Part shown: piece after piece, positions 27,539 to 35,588 of the stretch
Position numbering within the stretch: the first letter of the stretch is position 1
Layout: the number at the start of each line of letters is the position of its first letter
Source of the DNA: Methylomarinum sp965277025
Lineage (GTDB): Bacteria > Pseudomonadota > Gammaproteobacteria > Methylococcales > Methylomonadaceae
Direction: 5' to 3'
DNA length: 64,000 nt
Assembly (NCBI GenBank): GCA_965277025.1
Contig: OZ255706.1
Location: 3,162,001 to 3,226,000, forward strand
Notes under the pieces: generated by a model
What the model was told of the DNA's origin: nothing
The model's database searches: none
What the model saw: only the letters and a program-made list of their open reading frames with translations
Position numbers and translations under genes: made by a program

Positions 27539-28918
27539 AGTTTAAACTATTGTCCGGATTACGGGGTCCACTATATTGTTTCGTTTTCAGGAGCATCATG
27601 TTTTTATTCCGATGGTGGTGCTGGAGGAACTGGATCATGCCAAAAAAGGCTTGTCCGATGTTGCACGCAATGTTCGTCAAACCAGCCGATTTCTGGATGA
27701 ACTGGTAAAAGGCTGTGATCAACCCATGATTGAACAGGGCTTGCCGCTTTCTCGAATTGAGCACGCCCCTAATGGACAAGCCAATAATGGCCGTTTATTT
27801 CTACAAACCCGGCAATTAAAGTATATGCTTCCCGACACCATGCCGGGACAAATTGCTGATAATTCCATTTTAAGCGTCGTGATGGCCCTGGCGGAACAAC
27901 AACCGGATCGTCAGGTTATCCTGGTATCCAAAGATATCAATATGCGCATCAAGGCGGCCGCATTGGGGTTGCATGCGGAAGACTATCATAATGACCAGAC
28001 TCTGGACGATATTGACCTGCTCTATACTGGTGTAACCCCACTGGCTGATGATTTTTGGGAAAAGCATGGTGAGAAAATGGAGTCCTGGCTGGAGCAGGGC
28101 CGGACCTTTTACAAAATCACTGACCCCATTGTAGAAAACTGGTATCCAAATCAGTTTTTATATCTGGATAAAGAGCACTCCTTTGAAGCCATTGTCCGGC
28201 AATGCGATAAGCAATCCGCTGTTTTGGAACTGGCCAGAGATTATTACAATAAACACAATAATGTTTGGGGAATTACGGCCAAAAACCTGGAACAAAACTT
28301 TGCTCTCAATGTTTTATTAGATCCCGGAATCGATTTCGTCACCCTGCTGGGTACGGCTGGCACTGGAAAAACCTTGTTGGCGTTGGCAGCTGGACTTTCC
28401 TTGACGATGGAACATAAACTCTATCAGGAAATCGTCATGACCCGGGAAACCATTCCGGTAGGCCAGGACATTGGCTTTTTACCCGGTACAGAAGAAGAAA
28501 AAATGGCCCTGTGGATGGGCGCTTTGCTGGATAATCTGGAATTGCTGGGCAGTCGCAGCGGTAACAATGATTGGGAACAGGATGCCTCACAAAATATCAT
28601 CAACAACCGAGTTAAAATTCGTTCGCTTAATTTTATGCGTGGCCGGACTTTTCTGAATCGTTATCTGATTATCGATGAAGCGCAAAACCTGACACCTAAA
28701 CAAATGAAAACCCTGATCACTCGCGCAGGCCCTGGCAGTAAAATTATCTGTATCGGTAACCTGGCTCAGATCGACACACCGTACCTGACAGCCACCACAT
28801 CTGGACTCACTTATGTGATCGACCGCTTTAAAAACTGGCAACACAGCGCACATATTACATTGCGGAAAGGAGAAAGGTCACGTTTGGCCGATTTTGCCGC
28901 TGATATTTTATAGCCCGT

Positions 28919-30019
28919 TTATAATTCAGATAACATTTCAGGCTCTTCCAGGCGCGGCCAGGCATTGATCACCGCTTTTACCAGTGTCGCCAATGGAATA
29001 GCGAAAAACACCCCCCAAAAGCCCCATAACCCACCAAAAAACAGAATGGCGACGATAATGGCGACTGGATGCAGATTGACCGCTTCGGAAAACAATAACG
29101 GCACCAGAATCACACCGTCAATCGCCTGAATGACACCATAGGCGATCACCACATACATGAATGGATCGGAACTGACGCCAAACTGAACAGCGGCGACAAT
29201 CAACACTGGAAAGGTCACCAGGGTTGCGCCCACATAGGGAATAATCACCGACAAGCCCATAAAAACCGCTAATAACATCGCATAATTCAATCCCAGACTG
29301 GAAAATGTGACATAACTGGCGAACCATAAAATAAACACTTCCAGAAACTTGCCGCGCACATAGTTGCCAATCTGCACATCCACTTCACGCCAGACTTTGA
29401 CGGTCAAATGTCGATCACGCGGTAAAAAACGCACAAACCAACCGAGCAAAAGTTCTTTATCCTTTAAAAAGAAAAACACCATCAATGGTACTAAAAACAG
29501 ATAGACTATCGCCGAAACCAGGCTCATCACAGATTCTGCAGAACTGGAAATCAGCTCCTGACCATAATCGAGCAGCTCCTGTTGTACGGTAAACATAATA
29601 TCCCGTATCCGTTCTTCGGTGACGAACTGAGGGTACAATTCCGGCAGCCGCATCACTTCGGTCTGCGCCCGCTTGATGATCTGTGGAATATTCTGCACTA
29701 ATTGAATCGCTTGTTCGGTGACCATCGGTGTCAAAACAAACAATACATAGCCTAAAACGGCCATAAAACCTGAAAAAACCGTATAAACACTGATGAGCCT
29801 GGGAACCCGATTCTTTTCCAGCTTTTGCACCAGGCCTTCCAGTAAATAAGCCAGAATAACGGAAAAAATCACCGGCATCAGTAAATCAGACAGCCAATAA
29901 ATCAGTAATGAACTGACCACCAGAATAATGGTCAGCACTACGGCTTGTTCGTTAGGCAAAAAACGTTTTAGAAAGTTTTTACAGAAGGCAAAAGAAGAAT
30001 AAGATTCGGTTGAGGGCAT
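28919..30019 (-). CDS. AI-2E/PerM family permease
   Basis: A 366-residue membrane protein with about seven to eight membrane segments. The large central domain (about 80-175) and the C-terminal segments with GLSVIIPYVGATLV and AILFFGGLWGFWGVFFAIPLATL match the AI-2E exporter/PerM family. The substrate is unknown. It is convergent with the PhoH gene, 5 bp apart. Confidence 0.87.
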   Translation of the reverse strand: MPSTESYSSFAFCKNFLKRFLPNEQAVVLTIILVVSSLLIYWLSDLLMPVIFSVILAYLLEGLVQKLEKNRVPRLISVYTVFSGFMAVLGYVLFVLTPMVTEQAIQLVQNIPQIIKRAQTEVMRLPELYPQFVTEERIRDIMFTVQQELLDYGQELISSSAESVMSLVSAIVYLFLVPLMVFFFLKDKELLLGWFVRFLPRDRHLTVKVWREVDVQIGNYVRGKFLEVFILWFASYVTFSSLGLNYAMLLAVFMGLSVIIPYVGATLVTFPVLIVAAVQFGVSSDPFMYVVIAYGVIQAIDGVILVPLLFSEAVNLHPVAIIVAILFFGGLWGFWGVFFAIPLATLVKAVINAWPRLEEPEMLSEL

Positions 30020-30054
30020 CGGCGACCGGTTTTTTGATTATTGTTATGTTGTTA

Positions 30055-30174
30055 CCTGATAAATCGCATATTTTTTTGCGATTTGCACTTTACACACAAA
30101 ATCAATAGCTTGCAGCTATCGATTTTGACGACACATCCCTATGTCGCGGGAAGCACTGATTTAATCAGCATTCC
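30055..30174 (+). repeat. MITE-1 copy
   Basis: It contains the AAAATCAATAGC-TTGCA-GCTATCGATTTT hairpin, the GACACATCCCTATGTC hairpin and the GGAAGCACTGATTTAATCAG end, in the intergenic gap between the permease and arsS. Confidence 0.8.
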
Positions 30175-30228
30175 CTAAACTATACCTTATATTCGGTGAT
30201 GTTCAACTATTCCCGCATCAGCCAGTGT

Positions 30229-31188
30229 TTAAGGTTGCAATACACCAGAGCAACTCGACCCTTGCCCAGCCGTACAGCCATAACAATGTTCGCCTACTGC
30301 AATGAATAATTTTTCATCGAATTTATCCGCCAATTCACTTAAATGGATTGCATTGCCCGCCCCCAGCGGCAAGTTAAGCATTTGATTAAAATCACAATCA
30401 TAAACAAATCCCTGCCAATCGACACTGAGCAGAGTACGGCACATCACTTGCTCCAGATTGTCTGGCCGATAGGCCTGTTTCAATAATTGCATATAAGACT
30501 CAAATTGCCCCTTGGCCAGCAACACGGCGCCGAATCGCTGGATCGGCATATTGGTGATGGTGAACAGCTGATTGAACTGCAAAGCGAAATGTTCCTGCAA
30601 AAATTCACGATAAGCCGCCTCCAGTTGTAATTGTTCGGGTGGTAATTGGGGGCCTTGCGGGTTATAAACCAGGTTCAACGTCAAGCCGGAACCGGATCTG
30701 CCATAGCCCAGCTCATTCAGTCGCTGCAATGCGGCAATCGATGTTTTGAACACCCCTTTGCCGCGCTGCGCATCGACATTGTCTTCCAGGTAACAAGGCA
30801 GTGAGGCGATAATTTCCACCTGTTGCCCGGCCAGAAATTCAGCCAGATCTTCATAGCCCGGTTCCAGTAAAATGGTCGGGTTACAACGATCGATGACTTT
30901 GACGCCCAATGCTCTGGACGACTCCACCAGCCAGTGAAAATGTGGGTTCATCTCCGGCGAGCCACCGGTCAGATCCAGTGTTTCCACCTGGTGTTTTTCG
31001 ATAAAACCGATTCCCGTGCGCATGGTTTCAAGGCTCATCAATTCGGTTCTGTTCGGCCCGGCATTGACATGACAATGCTGACAACTCAGATTGCATAAAT
31101 AACCAAGATTCATTTGTAACGTGGTCAATCTGTCCCGACGAATCTCGGGGAAGTCAGTTTCTAGTAATAAGGCTTTGGTATCACGCAT
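30229..31188 (-). CDS. arsS: Arsenosugar biosynthesis radical SAM enzyme ArsS
   Basis: A 319-residue radical SAM protein. The Fe-S motif CNLSCQHCHVN (CxxxCxxC) lies near residues 32-42, and a Cys-rich C-terminus (HCYGCTAGQGSSCSG) probably holds an auxiliary cluster. ArsS joins the SAM-derived adenosyl group to dimethylarsinous acid, an early step of arsenosugar synthesis. It lies at the end of a set with arsM and two glycosyltransferases; a MITE-1 separates it from the upstream gene. Confidence 0.92.
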   Translation of the reverse strand: MRDTKALLLETDFPEIRRDRLTTLQMNLGYLCNLSCQHCHVNAGPNRTELMSLETMRTGIGFIEKHQVETLDLTGGSPEMNPHFHWLVESSRALGVKVIDRCNPTILLEPGYEDLAEFLAGQQVEIIASLPCYLEDNVDAQRGKGVFKTSIAALQRLNELGYGRSGSGLTLNLVYNPQGPQLPPEQLQLEAAYREFLQEHFALQFNQLFTITNMPIQRFGAVLLAKGQFESYMQLLKQAYRPDNLEQVMCRTLLSVDWQGFVYDCDFNQMLNLPLGAGNAIHLSELADKFDEKLFIAVGEHCYGCTAGQGSSCSGVLQP

Positions 31189-31210
31189 AATGAAAACATT
31201 GTTGATCTAA

Positions 31211-31335
31211 GAGGAGTGCTGAACAAATCATCCTGATTTGTCAGCGACCACAAAGCGGAAATGCGATTTCTACTTTACTCACAAAATCAATAGCTTAATG
31301 ATATTGATTTTGACGACACATCCCTGTGCAATAGG
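31211..31335 (+). repeat. MITE-1 copy overlapping a glycosyltransferase 3' end
   Basis: GGAGTGCTGAACAAATCATCC to the GACACATCCCTGTGC hairpin. The final ~16 codons of the adjacent gene (ending near SKSISLSY) lie in this repeat. Confidence 0.8.
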
Positions 31336-31973
31336 AAGCTCAGCAGTTGGCGCTGAGCGGGTGTCGGATGACGTAGCGCCGCCAGGCTCTGTTGCAATGG
31401 CTTCAAGTCGCTGACATCATCGATATCCTGTAATTTATCTAACAGCTGAATTTCGGCGAAAGCTGATAAATTAGCAACAAATTGCTCCAGGGTATCCTTC
31501 TGACTGTAATGAACTGTTGTCCAGACTGAAGCAGGCAGTCGGCAGCTTCCGCCAAAAAGCCAGAAACCACCATCTTCACTGGGCGCGATGACCATTTTAT
31601 CGTTTTGTAAAGCGATTATGGCCCGCTGTAAATGCTCGGGACTCATTTGTGGAATATCCGAGCCGATCAGCAAAACATAATCGTAGCGGCTCAACAAATA
31701 GCGATAAATATTATCCATTCTTTCCCCAAGTCCGCCCTCCCCTTGCCAGACAACTGGAAACTCCGGCCACACGGACATGGCCTGTTGTTCCGCCACCGCA
31801 TAATAGGGCGTGATGGATACTGATTGGGCAAGCTGTTGCACAACTTCAGTCGTTGCTTGCACCGCCAGGCGATAAAATCTTTCTGCGGCCTGTGTTGTCA
31901 AATCAGCCGCCAAACGGGTTTTAACCGGTGACAGTCCCGGTGTTTTTACGAAAATTGCCAATGCCCCGTTCAT
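31287..31973 (-). CDS. Arsenosugar-type glycosyltransferase, TIGR04282 family
   Basis: A 228-residue GT-A-like nucleotidyl/glycosyltransferase starting MNGALAIFVKTPGLSPVKTRLA, the P-loop-like phosphate contact of the family. LIGSDIPQMSPEHL (about 100-113) and IAPSEDGGFWLFGG (about 130) are the sugar-nucleotide motifs. It overlaps the next gene upstream by 4 bp. The last residues come from a MITE-1 repeat, so the native C-terminus has been replaced. Confidence 0.88.
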   Translation of the reverse strand: MNGALAIFVKTPGLSPVKTRLAADLTTQAAERFYRLAVQATTEVVQQLAQSVSITPYYAVAEQQAMSVWPEFPVVWQGEGGLGERMDNIYRYLLSRYDYVLLIGSDIPQMSPEHLQRAIIALQNDKMVIAPSEDGGFWLFGGSCRLPASVWTTVHYSQKDTLEQFVANLSAFAEIQLLDKLQDIDDVSDLKPLQQSLAALRHPTPAQRQLLSFLLHRDVSSKSISLSY

Positions 31974-32638
31974 ATCTGCCGGACTCTTTGTTGTGCCTGC
32001 CAGGTCAATTTAGCTGTCAGATAAATATGCCTCAGACTGGTTTTTAACCAGCCGTATCTGAGGTAGCGGCGAGCACTGGAAATCAGTATCGCATTCAAGC
32101 CTTGTAAGTGAACACCCATTGATCTGGCCCTGACGACAAAATCCAGGTCTTCACCGGGACTGACTTGTTCATCAAATCCACTCAGCCGGTCAAACACAGA
32201 CTTCTTCAAAATAAATCCCTGATCGCCAAAAGGCAGCCCCAACCAGCCAGACCGCCAATTTGCCAGTGTTGCATTAAGCTGCGTCAATAATGGGCCATCT
32301 TTGGAAAAACTGAGTTGAAAATAACCCAGCTCATCAGAATCCTGCGCCGTAAATGTCTCAAGCGCCTGCCATACAGCCGAATTCAATTGAGTATCGGCAT
32401 GCAGAAACCAGATATATTCACCCCTGGCCTGGGAAGCGCCATAATTTAACTGGCTTGCCCTGCCTTGCGGCCCCGTTATCCAGCTAACCTGAGCGGCATT
32501 CAACAATGCGTCTCGAGGCTTGGGCTGGCAAGCCGACAAGATGATTTCAACCTGCTCTGTCCGCGCCAGTAATTGATTTAACAAGGGTTTCCATGCAGCA
32601 TCATCCGGCCCGACCGGAATAACGATACTCAACAACAT
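31970..32638 (-). CDS. Arsenosugar-type glycosyltransferase, TIGR04283 family
   Basis: A 222-residue GT2-type glycosyltransferase. It begins LLSIVIPVGPDD and has the metal-binding FLHADTQLN (about 93-101) and the acceptor region PGEDLDFVVRA (about 158). Members occur with ArsM and ArsS. It overlaps arsM by 10 bp, indicating tight translational coupling. Confidence 0.9.
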   Translation of the reverse strand: MLLSIVIPVGPDDAAWKPLLNQLLARTEQVEIILSACQPKPRDALLNAAQVSWITGPQGRASQLNYGASQARGEYIWFLHADTQLNSAVWQALETFTAQDSDELGYFQLSFSKDGPLLTQLNATLANWRSGWLGLPFGDQGFILKKSVFDRLSGFDEQVSPGEDLDFVVRARSMGVHLQGLNAILISSARRYLRYGWLKTSLRHIYLTAKLTWQAQQRVRQI

Positions 32639-33675
32639 GCGCCATCTTCGTCTGACTGGTTTGCACCAGTATCTGGCCCGCAGTCAAACAAACCAAAGTG
32701 GGTGGATTTATCGCCGATAATATCAAAATATTGTTTAAAACGGCTGTTCCCTAACATATCGGCAGTATTGCCACAGACTCTGAGCGGCCGGCCAGTTTCA
32801 AAATGATGGTGGTTATCCAGGTCAAAAGCATGAGGATATTGTTCAATGGTGCCGCGATAGGTCGCAATCTGGCCATAATCTTCACAACGATCTTCCAGCG
32901 GCATTTTAAATACCCTGATCGTTACAGAGCGAAACTTGACCATGCCTATTTTTGCAATGACTTCCTCATCGTCAAGTGACACAGGGTTTTCCGACACGAC
33001 ACGAATATCAAGGCAGCCCATTTTCTGCATCATACGACGAAAATCCTCCCAATATAATGCGCCAGCCAGACATTCCCCCAACAAAACCGGGTCAGTCTTT
33101 AAATTTTCAGGAATACGCCGGTCTGCATAAATATCGGAAAAATAGAGTTCGCCGCCTGGTTTCAGCACTCTGAGCACTTCGCGCATGACTTTTTCCTTGT
33201 CTGGCGACAAATTGACCACGCAATTGGACACCACAACGTCAATGCTGTTTTCGGCGATACCCGCTTCCACCAGATCTTCGATTCGGCCATGAACAAAATC
33301 CACATTCATTGCCTGATAGCCATAGCGTTCCCGATGCCAATCTCTATGTTGCCTGGCCACGGCTAATTGTTGCTCGGTCATATCGATGCCGATAACCTTG
33401 CCCTGCTCTCCGACCAATCGTGATAATAAAAAACAGTCCCTGCCTGTGCCGCATCCCAGATCCAGAACCGTACAACCGGATAATGTGGGTGGTAATGGTG
33501 AGCCACAACCATAAAATCGCTCCACCACTCCGGGGTGCAAATCTTTAAGTAATTGCCTTAAATAAAGCGGCATCGCATCCAGGCTGCAGCAGGCGCTGGT
33601 TTTTAAATCTTCCGAGGAGGAAAGCACCTTGCCATAATAATCTTGCACGGCATCACTGATCACACTATCGGTCAT
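32629..33675 (-). CDS. arsM: Arsenite methyltransferase ArsM
   Basis: A 348-residue SAM methyltransferase. Motif I is VLDLGCGTGRDCFLLS (about 72-87). Arsenic-binding cysteines are visible at SACCSLDA, SNCVVNL and LGECLAGAL, the conserved set of the ArsM family. The C-terminus has a Cys-rich tail (GACC). It methylates As(III), giving the substrate of ArsS, and leads the operon arsM-GT-GT-arsS. Confidence 0.94.
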   Translation of the reverse strand: MTDSVISDAVQDYYGKVLSSSEDLKTSACCSLDAMPLYLRQLLKDLHPGVVERFYGCGSPLPPTLSGCTVLDLGCGTGRDCFLLSRLVGEQGKVIGIDMTEQQLAVARQHRDWHRERYGYQAMNVDFVHGRIEDLVEAGIAENSIDVVVSNCVVNLSPDKEKVMREVLRVLKPGGELYFSDIYADRRIPENLKTDPVLLGECLAGALYWEDFRRMMQKMGCLDIRVVSENPVSLDDEEVIAKIGMVKFRSVTIRVFKMPLEDRCEDYGQIATYRGTIEQYPHAFDLDNHHHFETGRPLRVCGNTADMLGNSRFKQYFDIIGDKSTHFGLFDCGPDTGANQSDEDGACC

Positions 33676-33740
33676 AAAGAATCTCCACTATTTATTGTTT
33701 TTATTGGGTCGTTTGGCAGCGACAAAACTTACTGATTTAA

Positions 33741-33903
33741 GGAAACGCTGATTTGTTCGGCGTTTCCTTAATAACTGATGTTACGCATAAGTTCATGGTT
33801 CCCACGGTCTCCGTGGGAACCCATTCAGGAACGCTCCTGAGTTCTGTGACGCAGAGCGTCACCGCACACGTTCCCACGCAGAGCATGGGAACGATACAAA
33901 GCC
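33741..33903. repeat. Cluster of intergenic hairpins (MITE-1 tip and GGTTCCCACG repeats)
   Basis: 33741-33767 is the solo MITE-1 end hairpin GGAAACGCTGAT..GGCGTTTCC. After it come GGTTCCCACGG..CCGTGGGAACC, TCAGGA..TCCTGA, GTGACGC..GCGTCAC and CGTTCCCACG..CATGGGAACG hairpins. Together they fill the 240-bp space between arsM and the anti-sigma gene. Confidence 0.75.
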
Positions 33904-33918
33904 CCCCCACTATTTAAT

Positions 33919-34212
33919 TTATTTTGGCGGCGTATCTTCGCGCGCCGAAAAATCAGTATCCGCCAGACTTTTCTGTAAATTTTTCTGTATGCGCTTTCTG
34001 GCCGCTTGAGACAATTTTGGCGAACCAGCGGTTTGAATGTTTTTGTCTTGTTCGCGCAGCATTTGTCGAATGGTTTTCAAGCTGTGGACGTAGCGACGAC
34101 ACAAGCGGCACATTAACAAATGCATTGACAGGGCCAATGATTCATTCAATGACAATTTCTGGTCCAGTTTTTTGGAAGCCAACAAACTGGCCTGTTTACA
34201 ATTAAGCATCAC
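33919..34212 (-). CDS. Zinc-finger anti-sigma factor
   Basis: A 97-residue soluble protein with an HxxxCxxC zinc site (HLLMCRLC, about residues 31-38), typical of ZAS-type anti-sigma factors. It has no membrane segment. The start abuts the sigma gene stop directly. It would bind the ECF sigma factor encoded upstream in the same transcript. Confidence 0.85.
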   Translation of the reverse strand: MMLNCKQASLLASKKLDQKLSLNESLALSMHLLMCRLCRRYVHSLKTIRQMLREQDKNIQTAGSPKLSQAARKRIQKNLQKSLADTDFSAREDTPPK

Positions 34213-34785
34213 TCACCTTTTCTTTCCTAACCAGCGAATTTCAAGACACTCCCTTAACTGCAACCGGGCCCGTGACATCAACACCCAAAGATGATTCATC
34301 GTGTTTATTTCCAGAATGTTACACAGCTGTTCGTTATCCAGTCCTTCCAGCTCCCGCAGTATAAACAATTTGGCCTGCCTGGGTGGAAGCGCATCGATAC
34401 AGTGCAGTAAAACACCAAAAAACTGATCTTGCTGAATATCCTCTTCCGGCCCGGGCAAAGGGTTGACTGTTTGTCGCCAGTGACCCTTGTCATCAAACAG
34501 CAACGCCTCTATATCTTGTTGTTCATCATTTTCGAACGGTATGTTTTCATGCTGTTTACGACGAAAATAATCGATAATTTTGTGTTCCAGAATGCCGATC
34601 AGCCAAGTCTGGGTTGACGCTGTTCCGGCATAATTTTTCCTGGCGTTCAGTCCCGCCAGCAAGGTCTCTTGCAGCAAATCTTCAGCCGCGCTACTACTTC
34701 TCACTCGCGACAGTGCATAACGGTAAAGCACATCGCCATATTGCGTCAGCCATTTTTCCGGTGAAACCAAGACGTGTTTTTTCAT
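34213..34785 (-). CDS. ECF-type RNA polymerase sigma factor
   Basis: A 190-residue sigma-70 relative with region 2 (ALSRVRSSSAAEDLLQETLLAGL, about 25-50, followed by WLIGILEHKIIDYFRR) and region 4 (PPRQAKLFILREL..NEQLCNILEI, about 133-160). It lies 62 bp downstream of the DUF547 gene and upstream of its anti-sigma. The set is probably self-regulated, but the target promoters cannot be inferred. Confidence 0.9.
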   Translation of the reverse strand: MKKHVLVSPEKWLTQYGDVLYRYALSRVRSSSAAEDLLQETLLAGLNARKNYAGTASTQTWLIGILEHKIIDYFRRKQHENIPFENDEQQDIEALLFDDKGHWRQTVNPLPGPEEDIQQDQFFGVLLHCIDALPPRQAKLFILRELEGLDNEQLCNILEINTMNHLWVLMSRARLQLRECLEIRWLGKKR

Positions 34786-34847
34786 TCCATTGTTTGTGTG
34801 GTTGCTTCAACAACTCTGATTTAACCATAGTCGCGGAAAAATGCGAA

Positions 34848-35588
34848 TTATTCCATTGCATTGACTGACCAGTCATAAGCTAAATTCGACTTGATCGGCA
34901 TTTCTTTCAAATCCGGCCGATAATGACGGATAAAAGCGACTACCCCTCCTTTCTTGGCGAAATCCTCTTCAAACCAGTCAAATATTTTCGACCCCCGGAT
35001 AATGCCGTCTTCAATTCTCAACCCTTTGCCCGGGTTGTTTAAAAAACGCATGGCCTGATCATCCAGTTGCATCGACAGCTTTTCCGTCCGATAAGGCTCG
35101 CGACGTAAATCAGGACAACTCACCGAAGCGCAGACGATGGCCAGATGAATGCGGGCGTCACCCATCGGTCGTAGAATATGATGTTCGATTTCAGCCAAGG
35201 TCACGGTTTTCCCAGCCAGGCTGCCGGCCGGCTTGTCCCAGACCGGGCTGAACAAATGGCCAATGTCTTTAATACTTTCCACTGGCCAATGGTCGGCCAC
35301 CATTTTCAAAGCCAAAATATTGTAGGCATTGATGTAGAAAGCCAGACGTTCGTCACGACTTTTTAACTGGCTGACATTAAAATCCGTCAAACTTTTATAA
35401 GCGCGTTGCAAACTGCCGTCTTTGACAATTGCCACATAATCGACCAGATTTAACTTGACGCCATGTTTTTGTCCGGGTTTGACTTGTTTTAATACTTGTT
35501 CATAAGCCGACCAATCGGGCGTTTCGGCGAAAATGGGGTTGGCGATCAAAAAGCCCAGAATTAAACATAATATTTTCATCTTTTTCAC
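34848..35588 (-). CDS. DUF547 family secreted protein
   Basis: A 246-residue protein with an N-terminal signal peptide (IANPIFAETP cleavage region near residue 21) and the DUF547 core (LAFYINAYNILALKMV; VSCPDLRREPY). Function unknown. It overlaps the upstream TVP38-flavoprotein gene by 4 bp, so the two are translationally coupled. Confidence 0.88.
   Translation of the reverse strand: MKKMKILCLILGFLIANPIFAETPDWSAYEQVLKQVKPGQKHGVKLNLVDYVAIVKDGSLQRAYKSLTDFNVSQLKSRDERLAFYINAYNILALKMVADHWPVESIKDIGHLFSPVWDKPAGSLAGKTVTLAEIEHHILRPMGDARIHLAIVCASVSCPDLRREPYRTEKLSMQLDDQAMRFLNNPGKGLRIEDGIIRGSKIFDWFEEDFAKKGGVVAFIRHYRPDLKEMPIKSNLAYDWSVNAME

Larger units (their letters stand above)
26233..27575 (-). mobile_element. 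IS3-family insertion sequence
   Basis: A 1343-bp element with inverted ends TA(A/T)AGTGGACCCC, flanked by a 3-bp TTG duplication (26230-26232 and 27576-27578). It contains orfA and orfB on the minus strand and interrupts a PIN-PhoH gene. Confidence 0.92.
26155..28913 (+). pseudogene. PIN-PhoH ATPase gene (YlaK type) interrupted by an IS3 element
   Basis: The first 26 codons (26155-26232) begin MSRKRKNPCKLFVLDTNVLM, a PIN-domain start with its first Asp. The gene resumes at 27576 as FRFQEHHVFIPMVVLEELDH, finishing the PIN domain, and continues to a PhoH ATPase with GTAGTGKTL and a YLIIDEAQNL Walker B. Removing the IS and one TTG rejoins DPAAL and FRFQ. The C-terminal 445 codons are intact and could be translated, but the PIN active site would be incomplete. 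Confidence 0.92.
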
